A stretch of DNA of 64,000 nt from Tsukamurella paurometabola DSM 20162. GTDB taxonomy: Bacteria > Actinomycetota > Actinomycetes > Mycobacteriales > Mycobacteriaceae. Both the position numbers and the translations under genes were made by a program. A model generated the notes under the pieces. That model saw nothing but the letters and a program-made list of their open reading frames with translations, did no database searches and was not told the origin of the DNA. The stretch spans positions 3,534,001-3,598,000 of the forward strand of contig NC_014158.1 of assembly GCF_000092225.1 (NCBI RefSeq), in the 5' to 3' direction. Positions 8,332 through 18,663 of the stretch are shown here, piece after piece. The first letter of the stretch is position 1. Every line of letters begins with the position of its first letter.

Positions 8332-8356
8332 GCTCCGCTGGAATACTCAGCGGAGC
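8332..8356. other. Perfect hairpin near the right end of the IS element
   Basis: GCTCCGCTG (8332-8340) and CAGCGGAGC (8348-8356) form a 9-bp perfect stem with a 7-base loop. It sits between the passenger promoter and the right inverted repeat. It could block read-through into the passenger from the flanking gene, or be structural DNA at the transposon end. Confidence 0.5.
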
Positions 8357-8384
8357 ACTTCCGTATGGTGGGCCCTACCAGGCT

Positions 8385-8407
8385 CGGTGTTGCGACGATC
8401 CCTAGAA
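8385..8407 (-). repeat. Right terminal inverted repeat of the IS element
   Basis: Read on the minus strand it begins TTCTAGGGATCGTCGC and ends CAACACCG, matching 6638-6660 at 20 of 23 positions. Base 8408 onward is SDR coding sequence. Confidence 0.85.
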
Positions 8408-8912
8408 TCCGCCAGTATGCGAGGGCCGCCTTGGTCGCGGGATACGTGGGTACCGAGCCGTATTCGCCGTAGGAGTCCGCGATACCGCGTGCGAGTGCCT
8501 CGTCGCCGGCGAGGCAGGCATCGGCCAGCTCCATCGGCCATCCAGGTTGCGTGGTAGTGGAATTCGAGCTGACCAGGATCGCCGAGGAGGCGAGCGAGCG
8601 GGCCAGCAGGTGCCGGATCCCGGCGAGCAGGTCGACGGCCCCGAAGTAGTTCACCGACACCAGCGACGATCCCGTCCGCCCCGCCCCGGGGCCGAGCCCC
8701 GCGAACGCGGCGAAGCCGTCGATCGGACTCTCCCCCACCAACTCGCCGATCCGGGTGACCGCTTCGGACCGCCCTTCCGAGGTGCCGAGGTCGGCGTCCA
8801 CATCGGCGCCCGACAGGTCGACCCCGATCACGCCGTGCCCGGCAGCGTGCAGCCGATCGGCGGTGGCCGCCCCCAGACCCGACGCGGCCCCCGTGATCAC
8901 GTACACACCCAT
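8408..8912 (-). pseudogene. Short-chain dehydrogenase, 5' fragment cut off by the IS element
   Basis: It starts at ATG 8912 with the Rossmann motif VYVITGAASGLGAATADRL. It continues through DVDADLGTSEGR (cofactor-specificity loop), the NYFGAVDLL region and SSAILVSSNS (catalytic Ser strand), then YPATKAAL (catalytic Tyr-x3-Lys) and ends at AYWR. The sequence resembles the 3-alpha-hydroxysteroid dehydrogenase-like SDRs. Catalytic residues are present but the C-terminal substrate-binding part is detached at 6318-6637, so the enzyme is presumably lost. The open frame runs on into the IS and would add about 40 foreign residues. Confidence 0.85.
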
Positions 8913-9008
8913 GGCCTGACTCCCCTCTCCACCGAACCGATCCGCGAAACTCGGGTGACATCCTCGCGTGTCCGGTTTAGCGTGATTCCACCGACGAGAG
9001 GAGACACC

Positions 9009-9167
9009 ATGACGAACGACGGTATCGCCGACAAGTTCAAGGAAGCACTCGAACGGAAGAACGCGACCAATCGCAAGGGATCCGCCCACCTCGACGGGGC
9101 CGCGAAGCCGCAGGCTCCGCACGGATCGGAGAGTCACCAGCAGCAGTTCCGCCGCAAGAGCGGCTAG
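9009..9167 (+). CDS. DUF5302-like small protein
   Basis: A 52-residue highly charged protein beginning MTNDGIADKFKEALERKNA and ending QQQFRRKSG. Lys-rich N-terminal helix, HLDG centre and FRRKSG terminus are the hallmarks of the DUF5302 family of mycolic actinomycetes, whose function is unknown. GAGAGGAGA lies just upstream of the ATG at 9009. The gene is divergent from the broken SDR gene and ends just before a strong hairpin terminator. Confidence 0.75.
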   Translation: MTNDGIADKFKEALERKNATNRKGSAHLDGAAKPQAPHGSESHQQQFRRKSG

Positions 9168-9178
9168 ACCGATCGCCC

Positions 9179-9211
9179 GACGCCCCGCTGACCACCGGTC
9201 AGCGGGGCGTC
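9179..9211. terminator. Bidirectional hairpin terminator
   Basis: A perfect 15-bp stem, GACGCCCCGCTGACC (9179-9193) with its complement at 9197-9211, and a 3-base loop. It lies between convergent genes (DUF5302 protein and TetR regulator) and can serve both. No T-run follows, as is common in high-GC actinobacteria. Confidence 0.85.
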
Positions 9212-9223
9212 GTCGCGTCCGGG

Positions 9224-9889
9224 TCAGCTTGCGCGCACGCCGGCCAGGATCAGATCCACCCCGGCCACGAACTGTTCCCGGTCGTCGTGCTCACGCAGCC
9301 GTGCGGCCACACTGCGGGTGAAGGCGAACTCGGCGGGGTCCAACGCGTCCCAGCGGTCCGCCATCGCGCCCAGATGCTCCTCCCGCCTCGGACCACCCAC
9401 GGACGCACGCGCATTCGCGGCGTTCTGCACGCCCGCCCCCACGATGTAATTGAGGAGGGCGGTCGCGGCGTCGAACCGCGCACCGTCGGGCAGCCCGAGC
9501 CGCACGATCCGGCTGCCGAGCGCCTCGAAGACGCGCAGCGCACCGTTCTGTGCCGGGTCCCGGTACATGCTCGCCCCCACCCACGGGTGCTCGTCCACGG
9601 CGTCGAAGAGACCGAGGGCCAATCCCCGGATTTCCGCTGCGGGATCGTCCCGGTCCGACGCCTCGGCGAGGACGGCGCCGATCACCCGGTCCGCCGCGGC
9701 GGCCAGCAACTCGTCCTTGCCCGCCACATGGTGATACAGCGCGCCGGCGCCGGTCTCCAGCCGGGTGGCGAGCGCTCGGAACGTGAGCCCGGTCTCGCCC
9801 TCGCGGTCGAGGATCTCGATCGCCGCCGTCACGATCGCGTCCTTGGTCAGCGCCTCGCTCCGGCGCACCGATCCGGCCATGGGCACCAT
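9224..9889 (-). CDS. TetR-family transcriptional regulator
   Basis: A 221-residue protein. The N-terminal DNA-binding domain reads ALTKDAIVTAAIEILDREG, then the helix-turn-helix GLTFRALATRLETGAGALYHHVAGKDELL. The C-terminal about 150 residues form the ligand-binding domain. The ATG at 9889 is used (MVPMAGS); ATG 9880 is equally possible, and an upstream frame to 10036 is antisense to the monooxygenase. The two palindromes between this gene and the divergent monooxygenase are the likely operators, giving autoregulation and substrate-induced derepression of the enzyme. Confidence 0.88.
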   Translation of the reverse strand: MVPMAGSVRRSEALTKDAIVTAAIEILDREGETGLTFRALATRLETGAGALYHHVAGKDELLAAAADRVIGAVLAEASDRDDPAAEIRGLALGLFDAVDEHPWVGASMYRDPAQNGALRVFEALGSRIVRLGLPDGARFDAATALLNYIVGAGVQNAANARASVGGPRREEHLGAMADRWDALDPAEFAFTRSVAARLREHDDREQFVAGVDLILAGVRAS

Positions 9890-9890
9890 C

Positions 9891-9943
9891 TTGACACATC
9901 TGGAACGCCGTTCCATACTTCTCTTCATTGGAACGCTGTTCCA
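9891..9943 (+). promoter_or_regulatory. Monooxygenase promoter with paired TetR operators
   Basis: TTGACA (9891-9896) and CATACT (9914-9919) are 17 bp apart. Operator 1, TGGAACGCCGTTCCA (9901-9915), lies between the two boxes. Operator 2, TGGAACGCTGTTCCA (9929-9943), lies just downstream. The copies differ only at the central base region and their starts are 28 bp apart. Repressor binding at both would block the -10 region and clearance. Assignment to the adjacent TetR protein is inference from position. Confidence 0.8.
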
Positions 9944-9964
9944 GCCAATCGAAGGGAGAGCATC

Positions 9965-11095
9965 ATGACTACACCGATTACCATCATCGGAGCGGGGCTC
10001 GGCGGCCTCACCCTGGCCCGCGTCCTGGCCGTCCACGGCATCGACACCGCCGTGTACGAGGCCGAGACCTCACCCCTGGCCCGCACTCAGGGCGGACTTC
10101 TCGACATCCACGAGGCCGACGGGCAGGCCGCGCTCGATGCCGCCGGCCTGACCACGGAATTCCTCGCGCTGGTCAACCATGGCGCGCAAGCCTCGCGCAT
10201 GGTCGATACGCGCGGCACCGTCCTCCTCGAAGAGCCCGACGACGGCACCGGAGGCCGCCCCGAGGTCCTGCGCGGCGAGCTCCGCCGCATTCTGCTCGAT
10301 TCCCTGTCACCGGGAACCGTGCGCTGGGGCGCCAAGGTCACCGGTGTCCGGCCGCTCGGCGCGGGCCGCCACGAGGTGGACTTCGCGGACGGCAGCTCGG
10401 TCACCACGGCTCTGCTGGTCGGGGCCGACGGAGCCTGGTCCAAGGTCCGGCCGCTGGTCTCAGCGATCTCCCCCACGTACTCGGGCGTGGCCTTCGTCGA
10501 GACGCAGCTGCACGATGTCGAGGCGCGGCATCCCGCCACCGCGGCGGTGGTCGGTCCCGGATCACTGTTCGCCCCCACGCCCGGCCGCGGCATCGGCGCG
10601 CACCGCGAACCCGACGACATCGTGCACGCCTACTTCCAGCTCGCCTACGACATCGACCAGCTCGACCGGATCACCTCCGCCACCCCGGAATCCGTGCGCC
10701 TCCAGGTGATCGACGAGTTCGCCGGCTGGGCACCCGAGCTGGTCGCGATGATCGCCGAGACAGACACCGATCCGGTGGTCCGCCCGCTACACGTACTGCC
10801 CGTGGGCCACCGCTGGGACCGCGTCCCCGGCGTCACCCTGATCGGCGACGCGGCGCACCTCATGCCACCCGCCGGGGAGGGGGCGAACCTCGCCATGTAC
10901 GACGGTGCGCGCCTCGCGCAGGAGATCGTCGCGCACCCCGGCGACCCGGAATCCGCGCTCGCCGCCTACGAGGCGGAGATGTTCGTGCGCAGCGCCGACG
11001 CGGCGGCGGAGGCGAACCGAATGCTCGATCTCCTGCTCGGCGACGGCGCCCCGGGCACGCTGCTGGACTTCTTCACCTCGGTCGCCGCCGACTGA
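9965..11095 (+). CDS. FAD-dependent monooxygenase, Tet(X)-like
   Basis: A 376-residue flavoprotein. The FAD Rossmann motif is at the N-terminus (ITIIGAGLGGLTLARVL). A central LLVGADGAWSKVRPL corresponds to the DG motif, and VTLIGDAAHLMPPAGEGANLA is the GD motif contacting the flavin ribityl. The C-terminal part (GARLAQEIVAHPGDPESAL) fits the Tet(X)/aromatic-hydroxylase group, about 380 residues. These enzymes insert one oxygen into aromatic or enol substrates using NAD(P)H. The substrate is unknown, and tetracycline inactivation should not be assumed. It is divergent from, and probably controlled by, the TetR gene. Confidence 0.88.
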   Translation: MTTPITIIGAGLGGLTLARVLAVHGIDTAVYEAETSPLARTQGGLLDIHEADGQAALDAAGLTTEFLALVNHGAQASRMVDTRGTVLLEEPDDGTGGRPEVLRGELRRILLDSLSPGTVRWGAKVTGVRPLGAGRHEVDFADGSSVTTALLVGADGAWSKVRPLVSAISPTYSGVAFVETQLHDVEARHPATAAVVGPGSLFAPTPGRGIGAHREPDDIVHAYFQLAYDIDQLDRITSATPESVRLQVIDEFAGWAPELVAMIAETDTDPVVRPLHVLPVGHRWDRVPGVTLIGDAAHLMPPAGEGANLAMYDGARLAQEIVAHPGDPESALAAYEAEMFVRSADAAAEANRMLDLLLGDGAPGTLLDFFTSVAAD

Positions 11096-11148
11096 CCGAT
11101 AGACTCGCGATCGCACACGACCACGAGGGGGCGATCATCGACATACCG

Positions 11149-12033
11149 GTGCTCATACCCGTCCCGATCGTCCGGTACATCGCACCGGAGGAGAAGCTCA
11201 CCCCGTCGCCGGCGGTACTGCAGGCCCGGGCGGTGGTCGCGTCCATCCTCGGTTCACTGCGCGACGGACCGCACCTACCCGACTCCGGGTTGCACTGGGC
11301 CGCAGCGTATCTCTCCTCGGCGGACGAGAACGTGATCGCCGTGGCAACCACCGACGCCGGGTGGCTACCACCGGGGGTCCTGATCCCGTCGGGCGTCCGA
11401 GTGCTGTGGAACGTACCGGCCGCCACCGCGTGGGCCACCGTCGATGATCCGGTGCGGCAACTCCTCGAATACGCGGCCGGCGCCGGTTACGCCGTGCGCG
11501 GCATCGCCACCACCCACCCCAGCCGAGTGCACTACGACCCGGCCGACCCCGGGCGGCTCGTGGGCGAGCGCCGCCTCGGCCCCGTCTTCGACGGCGGCGC
11601 GAACCGGTTCGCGGTGGTGTCCTCCGCCGAACGGGTCGCTCTCATCCGGGCTCTGGACGACGATCACGCCGCCCGGCAGGCGCGCGCCCTCCTCCGCGAT
11701 CTGGAGCGACTGGTCGCGGGCCCCGGGCCCGTGCCCGGCCTCGACGAGACGCTCGCAGAAGCCGGTCGCTACCTGCGCGCCCGGCGCCCGCTGCCTGCGG
11801 CGGTCCGTCACCACCTGGCCTTCGTGGAGGACGAGCTGGTGGATGCACTCCGCGCCGACCGGACATCGCCGCGCGCTCTCTCGGCCGATAGCCCCGCTCC
11901 CGACGGGCGGCAGCTACGGCACCTGCTCCTCCAGCGCGCCGCCGTATCGGCTACGCGCGCCGCGATCGACGGTGATCTCGAATCGACGGTCTACGCCTGG
12001 ACTTTCGCTCGCTCCCTGATCCGTCAGCGCTGA
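11149..12033 (+). CDS. Hypothetical protein
   Basis: About 294 residues from GTG 11149. The start is uncertain: a GAGGGGG run at 11125-11131 precedes it by a long distance, and no ATG lies in frame after the monooxygenase stop. Visible features are a proline-rich lead (LIPVPIVRYIAPEEKLTPSP), NVIAVATTDAGWLPPGVLIP, RFAVVSSAERVALIRALDDDH and long Arg/Ala helices to the end. It has no signal peptide or membrane segment. It may be co-transcribed with the monooxygenase, and its stop overlaps that of the opposite-strand secreted protein by 10 bp. I do not recognise a family. Confidence 0.6.
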   Translation: MLIPVPIVRYIAPEEKLTPSPAVLQARAVVASILGSLRDGPHLPDSGLHWAAAYLSSADENVIAVATTDAGWLPPGVLIPSGVRVLWNVPAATAWATVDDPVRQLLEYAAGAGYAVRGIATTHPSRVHYDPADPGRLVGERRLGPVFDGGANRFAVVSSAERVALIRALDDDHAARQARALLRDLERLVAGPGPVPGLDETLAEAGRYLRARRPLPAAVRHHLAFVEDELVDALRADRTSPRALSADSPAPDGRQLRHLLLQRAAVSATRAAIDGDLESTVYAWTFARSLIRQR

Positions 12034-12413
12034 GCCGGAGTGGGTCGCCACCCGTCCGGGTAGGTCTTGTACCGATCCCAATGCCGGGTACACAGGTACT
12101 GCACGGCGTAGAACACCAGCTGCTGCCGCTCCCACAGCGGGAAGGCACGCTCGTCGTTGTACAACGCCCGCGTCGCCGCGACGGTGCTGGCCGGGTTCCG
12201 ATCGAGCGCCGCGCACGCCTGGTAGCCGAATCGGATCATCTGGGCATCGGTGGTGGCGAGACCGAAGGGCTTGGTGAAATCGTGGAGGTTGCTGGTGACC
12301 ACCAGGAACCGCCCCTCATCAAGGCGGCCGTCCGCCTGGGCGGGTGCCTGCATCGCCGTGGCCAGTCCGACTGCCACAGCCACCGCGGCCAGCCCCCTCG
12401 TCAGCTTCGACAT
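12024..12413 (-). CDS. Secreted DUF732-like protein
   Basis: A 129-residue protein. A Sec signal peptide (MSKLTRGLAAVAVAVGLATA, cleavage near AQA-DG) is followed by a small helical domain with two cysteines (YQACAALDRNP and VQYLCTRHW), the spacing of DUF732 proteins of mycobacteria and relatives. ATG 12413 is chosen because it gives the signal peptide; the frame extends upstream to 12515 without one. The function of the family is unknown. It lies downstream of the tuf terminator. Confidence 0.7.
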   Translation of the reverse strand: MSKLTRGLAAVAVAVGLATAMQAPAQADGRLDEGRFLVVTSNLHDFTKPFGLATTDAQMIRFGYQACAALDRNPASTVAATRALYNDERAFPLWERQQLVFYAVQYLCTRHWDRYKTYPDGWRPTPAQR

Positions 12414-12545
12414 CCTTGCCTCGTCTCCTCCGCCGGGTGGGCAACGCCCACATGTAGAACGGATTATCGCCGATGCACAGCGTCGGCGGACCCCGATTCC
12501 GCAGGTCCGGCCCACCGCTGCCCTTCGGTCCCCGGAAACGCGAAA

Positions 12546-12577
12546 CGGCGCCCCTCCCTCGAAAGGGAGAGGCGCCG
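12546..12577 (-). terminator. Terminator of the rpsL-rpsG-fusA-tuf operon
   Basis: A 14-bp stem with one mismatch (12546-12559 with 12564-12577) and a 4-base loop. Read on the minus strand it is followed by TTTCGCGTTTCC. It begins 20 bp after the tuf stop codon. Confidence 0.82.
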
Positions 12578-12597
12578 CTTACGGCTGACTACCGAGA

Positions 12598-13788
12598 TCA
12601 GGCGATGATCTTGGTGACGCGGCCGGCACCGACGGTGCGGCCACCCTCGCGGATCGCGAAGCGCAGGCCCTCGTCCATGGCGACCGGCTGGATGAGCTTG
12701 ACGGTCATCTCGGTGTTGTCGCCGGGCATGACCATCTCGGTGCCCTCGGGGAGGGTCACGACGCCGGTCACGTCCGTGGTACGGAAGTAGAACTGCGGGC
12801 GGTAGTTGTTGAAGAACGGAGTGTGACGACCACCCTCGTCCTTCGACAGGATGTACGCCTGGCCCTCGAAATCGGTGTGCGGGGTGGTGGTACCCGGCTT
12901 CACGACGACCTGGCCACGCTCGACGTCCTCACGCTTGAGGCCACGAACCAGCAGACCGACGTTGTCGCCCGCCTGACCCGAGTCCAGCAGCTTGCGGAAC
13001 ATCTCGATGCCGGTGACGGTGGTCTTGGTCGACTTCTCGCGGATGCCGACGATCTCCACCTCCTCGTTCACGTTGATGATGCCGCGCTCGACACGACCGG
13101 TGACGACGGTGCCACGACCGGTGATCGTGAAGACGTCCTCGACGGGCATGAGGAAGGGCTTGTCGGTCTCACGCTCGGGGTCCGGGATGGACTCGTCGAC
13201 GGCGTTCATGAGCTCGACGATCGACTCGACCCACTTGGCATCGCCCTGCAGCGCCTGGTAGCCCGAGACGCGGACGACGGGGGCGTCCTCGTCGAACTCC
13301 TGCGAGGCCAGCAGCTCGCGGACCTCCATCTCGACGAGCTCGAGGATCTCCTCGTCGTCGACCATGTCGCACTTGTTCAGGGCGACCAGGATGTAGGGCA
13401 CGCCGACCTGACGCGCGAGCAGCACGTGCTCACGGGTCTGCGGCATCGGGCCGTCGGTGGCGGCCACAACCAGGATCGCGCCGTCCATCTGCGCGGCACC
13501 GGTGATCATGTTCTTGATGTAGTCGGCGTGACCCGGCGCATCGACGTGAGCGTAGTGGCGCTTCTCGGTCTGGTACTCGACGTGCGAGATGTTGATCGTG
13601 ATGCCACGAGCCTTCTCCTCGGGCGCCTTATCGATCTGATCGAACGCCGAGGCCTCGTTGAGGTCCGGGTACTTCTCGGCCAGAACCTTGGTGATGGCAG
13701 CCGTCAGGGTGGTCTTGCCGTGGTCGACGTGACCGATGGTGCCGATGTTCACGTGCGGCTTCGTCCGCTCGAACTTCGCCTTCGCCAC
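12598..13788 (-). CDS. tuf: Elongation factor Tu
   Basis: A 396-residue translation GTPase that delivers aminoacyl-tRNA to the ribosome. The start is GTG 13788 ([16 protein letters not shown]), with AGGAGG at 13796-13801; this gives the standard length. G-domain motifs are intact: [10 protein letters not shown] (P-loop), RGITI (switch I), [17 protein letters not shown]. Domains 2 and 3 follow, ending [14 protein letters not shown]. It is the last gene of the operon, 137 bp after fusA, a gap that could hold a secondary promoter. Confidence 0.98.
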   Translation of the reverse strand: MAKAKFERTKPHVNIGTIGHVDHGKTTLTAAITKVLAEKYPDLNEASAFDQIDKAPEEKARGITINISHVEYQTEKRHYAHVDAPGHADYIKNMITGAAQMDGAILVVAATDGPMPQTREHVLLARQVGVPYILVALNKCDMVDDEEILELVEMEVRELLASQEFDEDAPVVRVSGYQALQGDAKWVESIVELMNAVDESIPDPERETDKPFLMPVEDVFTITGRGTVVTGRVERGIINVNEEVEIVGIREKSTKTTVTGIEMFRKLLDSGQAGDNVGLLVRGLKREDVERGQVVVKPGTTTPHTDFEGQAYILSKDEGGRHTPFFNNYRPQFYFRTTDVTGVVTLPEGTEMVMPGDNTEMTVKLIQPVAMDEGLRFAIREGGRTVGAGRVTKIIA

Positions 13789-13925
13789 TTGATGTCCTCC
13801 TGGACTTGAGTGCTTGCCGGACCGGTTGCCCGGCAAGGGTGTTTACTTTCGGTTGTTTTTCGACACCACGGCGGGGCCGTGAAGTCTGGCGCCGAGGCGC
13901 CACGCTCCGGAGAGCGGGGAGGAAA

Positions 13926-16031
<2,106 letters not shown>

Positions 16032-16142
16032 GGTGGTAAGCCTCGTTCTCGTTAGAGGATGGTTGGAACTCCGCCGCGATAGCGGCAGCAGGTGCTCCGG
16101 TGTTCCGCGGGCCGGCCGGTGCGACCGGCCCGCGGAATCAGA

Positions 16143-16613
16143 TCACCAGCGGTAGTGCGCGAACGCCCGGTTGGCCTCGGCCATCTTGTGGGTGTCCTCG
16201 CGACGCTTCACCGAAGCGCCCAGGCCGTTGCTCGCGTCGAGGATCTCGTTGGCGAGACGCTCGATCATGGTCTTCTCGCGACGCTGCCGCGTGAAGGTCA
16301 CCAGCCAGCGCAGGGCCAGGGTGTTGGCGCGACCGGCCTTCACCTCGATCGGCACCTGGTAGGTGGCGCCACCGACGCGACGGCTCTTCACCTCGAGCGA
16401 GGGCTTGACGTTGTCGAGCGCCTTCTTGAGGGTGAGCACCGGGTCGGTACCGGTCTTCTCGCGCGTCGCCTCGAGGGCGCCGTACACGATCCGCTCAGCG
16501 GTGGACTTCTTGCCGTCCAGCAGCACCTTGTTCACCAGCTGGGTGACGACGGGCGAGCCGTAGACGGGGTCATTGACGACGGGGCGCTTGGGCGCCGGTC
16601 CCTTACGAGGCAT
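16143..16613 (-). CDS. rpsG: Ribosomal protein S7
   Basis: A 156-residue small-subunit protein that nucleates assembly of the 16S rRNA 3' domain. It opens [20 protein letters not shown]. The conserved core includes [20 protein letters not shown] and [15 protein letters not shown], and the C-terminus reads [11 protein letters not shown]. Length is typical of actinobacteria. Its ATG shares one base with the rpsL stop, implying translational coupling. Confidence 0.98.
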   Translation of the reverse strand: MPRKGPAPKRPVVNDPVYGSPVVTQLVNKVLLDGKKSTAERIVYGALEATREKTGTDPVLTLKKALDNVKPSLEVKSRRVGGATYQVPIEVKAGRANTLALRWLVTFTRQRREKTMIERLANEILDASNGLGASVKRREDTHKMAEANRAFAHYRW

Positions 16614-16987
16614 CAGCCCTTCTCCTTCTTCGCGCCGTAGCGGCTGCGCGCCTGCTTGCGGTTCTTGACACCCTGGGTGTCGAGCGAGCCGCGGATGATC
16701 TTGTAGCGAACACCCGGGAGGTCCTTCACACGACCGCCGCGGACGAGCACCATCGAGTGCTCCTGAAGGTTGTGGCCTTCGCCGGGGATGTACGCGGTGA
16801 CCTCGACCGAGCTCGTCAGACGCACGCGGGCGACCTTACGGAGCGCCGAGTTCGGCTTCTTCGGGGTCGTGGTGTACACGCGGGTGCAGACGCCACGACG
16901 CTGCGGCGAGCCCTTGAGGGCGGCCGTCTTCGTCTTAGACGCCTTGTCCCGGCGGCCCTTGCGGACCAGCTGGTTGATAGTTGGCAT
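16613..16987 (-). CDS. rpsL: Ribosomal protein S12
   Basis: A 124-residue decoding-centre protein ([15 protein letters not shown] to [12 protein letters not shown]). Lys43 (TTPKKPNS) and Lys88 (GRVKDLPG), the positions where streptomycin-resistance mutations arise, are both wild-type, so no ribosomal streptomycin resistance is predicted from this gene. It is the first gene of the operon, preceded by a leader of about 300 bp. Confidence 0.98.
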   Translation of the reverse strand: MPTINQLVRKGRRDKASKTKTAALKGSPQRRGVCTRVYTTTPKKPNSALRKVARVRLTSSVEVTAYIPGEGHNLQEHSMVLVRGGRVKDLPGVRYKIIRGSLDTQGVKNRKQARSRYGAKKEKG

Positions 16988-17288
16988 AGAAGCGCAGGTT
17001 CCTTACTTCGTTTCGGCTGCCATCGGCCGTCCGGCCGGTGGCTCTACTGCTGCGGTTGTAGCTCCGGGCAAGCCGTCCCTCATCGAGGGTGCGACTTCCG
17101 CAGCGCGGCCCCACCGGCAGTTCCGGCTTTCGCCGTCTCTGCTGGTCAGTCCCGTTTCCGGGAAGTAGCTACCCGCCTCGCACGTACCCCGAGGTCGGGC
17201 GTGTCGCGTGTCCGTACGTGGTCCCGGAGGTCCGGCCTGCAGTATGGGCACGAGCGATCGTCCTGGCATTCACCAGGCACGGCGACCA

Positions 17289-17318
17289 AGCTTACCTGGA
17301 TGAACTCATAGTGGTCAA
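17289..17318 (-). promoter_or_regulatory. Candidate promoter of the rpsL operon, with long leader
   Basis: On the minus strand TTGACC (17318-17313) and TAAGCT (17294-17289) are 18 bp apart. This would give a 5' leader of nearly 300 bases before rpsL. The gap 16988-17350 otherwise holds no gene I can support; its short open frames are compositionally unconvincing and unlike any family I know. Confidence 0.4.
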
Positions 17319-17350
17319 AAGTGTTCGCCTCCGCCGATCGCGGACCCGGT

Positions 17351-18232
17351 TCACCACCGCCGGTAGTCGCGGACCGACACCCGTGGGCCGCGGCGTTCGC
17401 GGTCCACCCCGGCGCGGGCCAAGAGCCGGATCACGCGCCCGCGCTGTCCCGCGTACGGAGCCAGGACCTCGAGCATTCCGGCATCGTCCAACGCCTCACC
17501 GACCAGCGCTATTCCGACCATCCTCGGCAGGTGGTAGTCACCGACGGGGACGGCATCCGGGTCGCCGTGCGAGCGCCCGATGACCTCGGCCACCGTCCAT
17601 GGCCCGATGCCGGGGAGGGCGGCGAGTCGCTCCGCACGGTGTTCGACCTCGACGGCGCTGGCACCGATCACGGTGCGCATGCGAACGGGTTCGACGCCGG
17701 CGCGGTGCCACTCCCATGGCGGGATGGCCGCCCAGTCCTCGCGACGCGGCGGCACCCACAGGGCGGGGGCCCCATCGCCCGGCCCCGGTGCGGGGGTGCC
17801 CGCGCGCCGGAGCAGGTAGCGCCAGGCCCGCCAGGCCTCGGCTCCCACCACCTTCTGCTCGAGAACGGCGGGGACGAGCGCCTCCCACACCCGGTCGGTC
17901 CGGGTCAGCCGCAGGCCGGGCGATGCGGCGACCGCACGGGCCACCACGTCGTGTCGTGGGATCAACGCTGACGGATCATCAGCGGCGCCCGCGAGGGCGG
18001 GTGCCCTATCGAGCAGCCAGTGCGCCCCGCTCCCCCACGCCTGCGCGGTGACGGTGCCACCCGCCTGGCGGATCCGGATCGTTCCCGGACCGTCGGGGGT
18101 GTGCACAGCGCGCCAGAGCGCACCGTCGGCGGTGCGGGCGAACGCGGGGTCGCGCGGCCCGCGACGCAGGACGCCGACGGTGCCGTGCAGGTCCAGGAGG
18201 TGGCCCGGTTCCCATGATCGCTCGGCCGTCAC
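17351..18232 (-). CDS. HhH-GPD DNA glycosylase (AlkA-like)
   Basis: A 293-residue protein of the DNA-3-methyladenine glycosylase II superfamily, which excises damaged bases. VWEALVPAVLEQKVVGAEAW corresponds to the conserved entry helix. The helix-hairpin-helix is LPGIGPWTVAEVIGR, followed by the GPD loop VPVGDYHLPR with the catalytic Asp232. The N-terminal 100 residues form a beta-rich AlkA-type lid. The start ATG 18232 gives the usual length. The base specificity cannot be read from sequence. Confidence 0.85.
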   Translation of the reverse strand: MTAERSWEPGHLLDLHGTVGVLRRGPRDPAFARTADGALWRAVHTPDGPGTIRIRQAGGTVTAQAWGSGAHWLLDRAPALAGAADDPSALIPRHDVVARAVAASPGLRLTRTDRVWEALVPAVLEQKVVGAEAWRAWRYLLRRAGTPAPGPGDGAPALWVPPRREDWAAIPPWEWHRAGVEPVRMRTVIGASAVEVEHRAERLAALPGIGPWTVAEVIGRSHGDPDAVPVGDYHLPRMVGIALVGEALDDAGMLEVLAPYAGQRGRVIRLLARAGVDRERRGPRVSVRDYRRW

Positions 18233-18241
18233 CCGGCGAGG

Positions 18242-18634
18242 CTAGCCGCCGGCCCGGTACTTCTGCGCATAGGCGGCGGCCTGCCGGTCGTGCTCGACCT
18301 GCCATCGACCGCTCTGCGTGTGGGGATCGATGTCGTTATCGGCGAGCAACTCCTGCAGATACGCCGCGCGCAGCGCGCTCAAGAAGTACAGGGCCGGAAG
18401 CAGCACCATGACCGCCAACGAGGCCTTCACCCACCACGGGGAGGGCAGAACCATGAGCGCCACCGCGAAGGGCAGGAACATGAGGGTGCCACGGACGAAA
18501 TAGCGGCGGTTGTGTCCGGGCCCCGTGGCGTCCCGGACCACCCATTCGCGCATGGAATCAGGGAGGTGTTTCCCGCAGAGGTACTCCACCCGTTCGAGGA
18601 TGTTCGGACGCGTCCGAACCGTTGAAGTGGACAT
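18242..18634 (-). CDS. DUF5313-like membrane protein
   Basis: A 130-residue protein. The N-terminal cytosolic part contains YLCGKHLPDSMREWVVRD and the TGPGHNRRYFVRG motif. Two membrane helices follow (MFLPFAVALMVLP and VKASLAVMVLLPALYFLSAL), then a polar C-terminal tail. This layout matches DUF5313 of Mycobacteriales, function unknown. The gene lies 9 bp upstream of the glycosylase gene and 29 bp downstream of rmlA, all on the minus strand, so the three may be co-transcribed. Confidence 0.72.
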   Translation of the reverse strand: MSTSTVRTRPNILERVEYLCGKHLPDSMREWVVRDATGPGHNRRYFVRGTLMFLPFAVALMVLPSPWWVKASLAVMVLLPALYFLSALRAAYLQELLADNDIDPHTQSGRWQVEHDRQAAAYAQKYRAGG

Positions 18635-18663
18635 ACCTCCAGGCTACGCCGATGTGATGTAAT

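Larger units (their letters stand above)
6638..8407. mobile_element. IS30-family insertion sequence, 1770 bp, carrying a histidine-rich passenger gene
   Basis: The element is bounded by 23-bp imperfect inverted repeats (6638-6660 and 8385-8407, 20 of 23 identical) and splits an SDR gene. It holds an IS30-type DDE transposase (6686-8059) and, after it, a 54-residue His-rich gene on the other strand (8113-8277). At 1770 bp it is longer than usual IS30 elements (about 1.0-1.3 kb). I see no clear target duplication: the left flank ends GGG and the right flank begins TCC. The boundaries are supported because removing exactly this interval restores the SDR reading frame. Confidence 0.85.

Noticed and set aside
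8065-8472. Plus-strand 135-codon frame after the transposase
   Set aside because: It crosses the IS end into the SDR fragment and is antisense to the His-rich gene, which has the better composition, promoter and family likeness.
9965-11095. Calling the flavin monooxygenase a tetracycline-resistance tet(X)
   Set aside because: Only family-level motifs are visible; many relatives act on other aromatics, so a resistance call is unsupported.
12823-13809. 328-codon frame opposite tuf
   Set aside because: Antisense shadow with repeated Asp/Leu/Val strings; tuf itself is unambiguous.
17003-17269. 88-codon minus-strand frame upstream of rpsL
   Set aside because: Low-complexity Pro/Arg/Gly composition, no ribosome site, in the expected leader of the rpsL operon.
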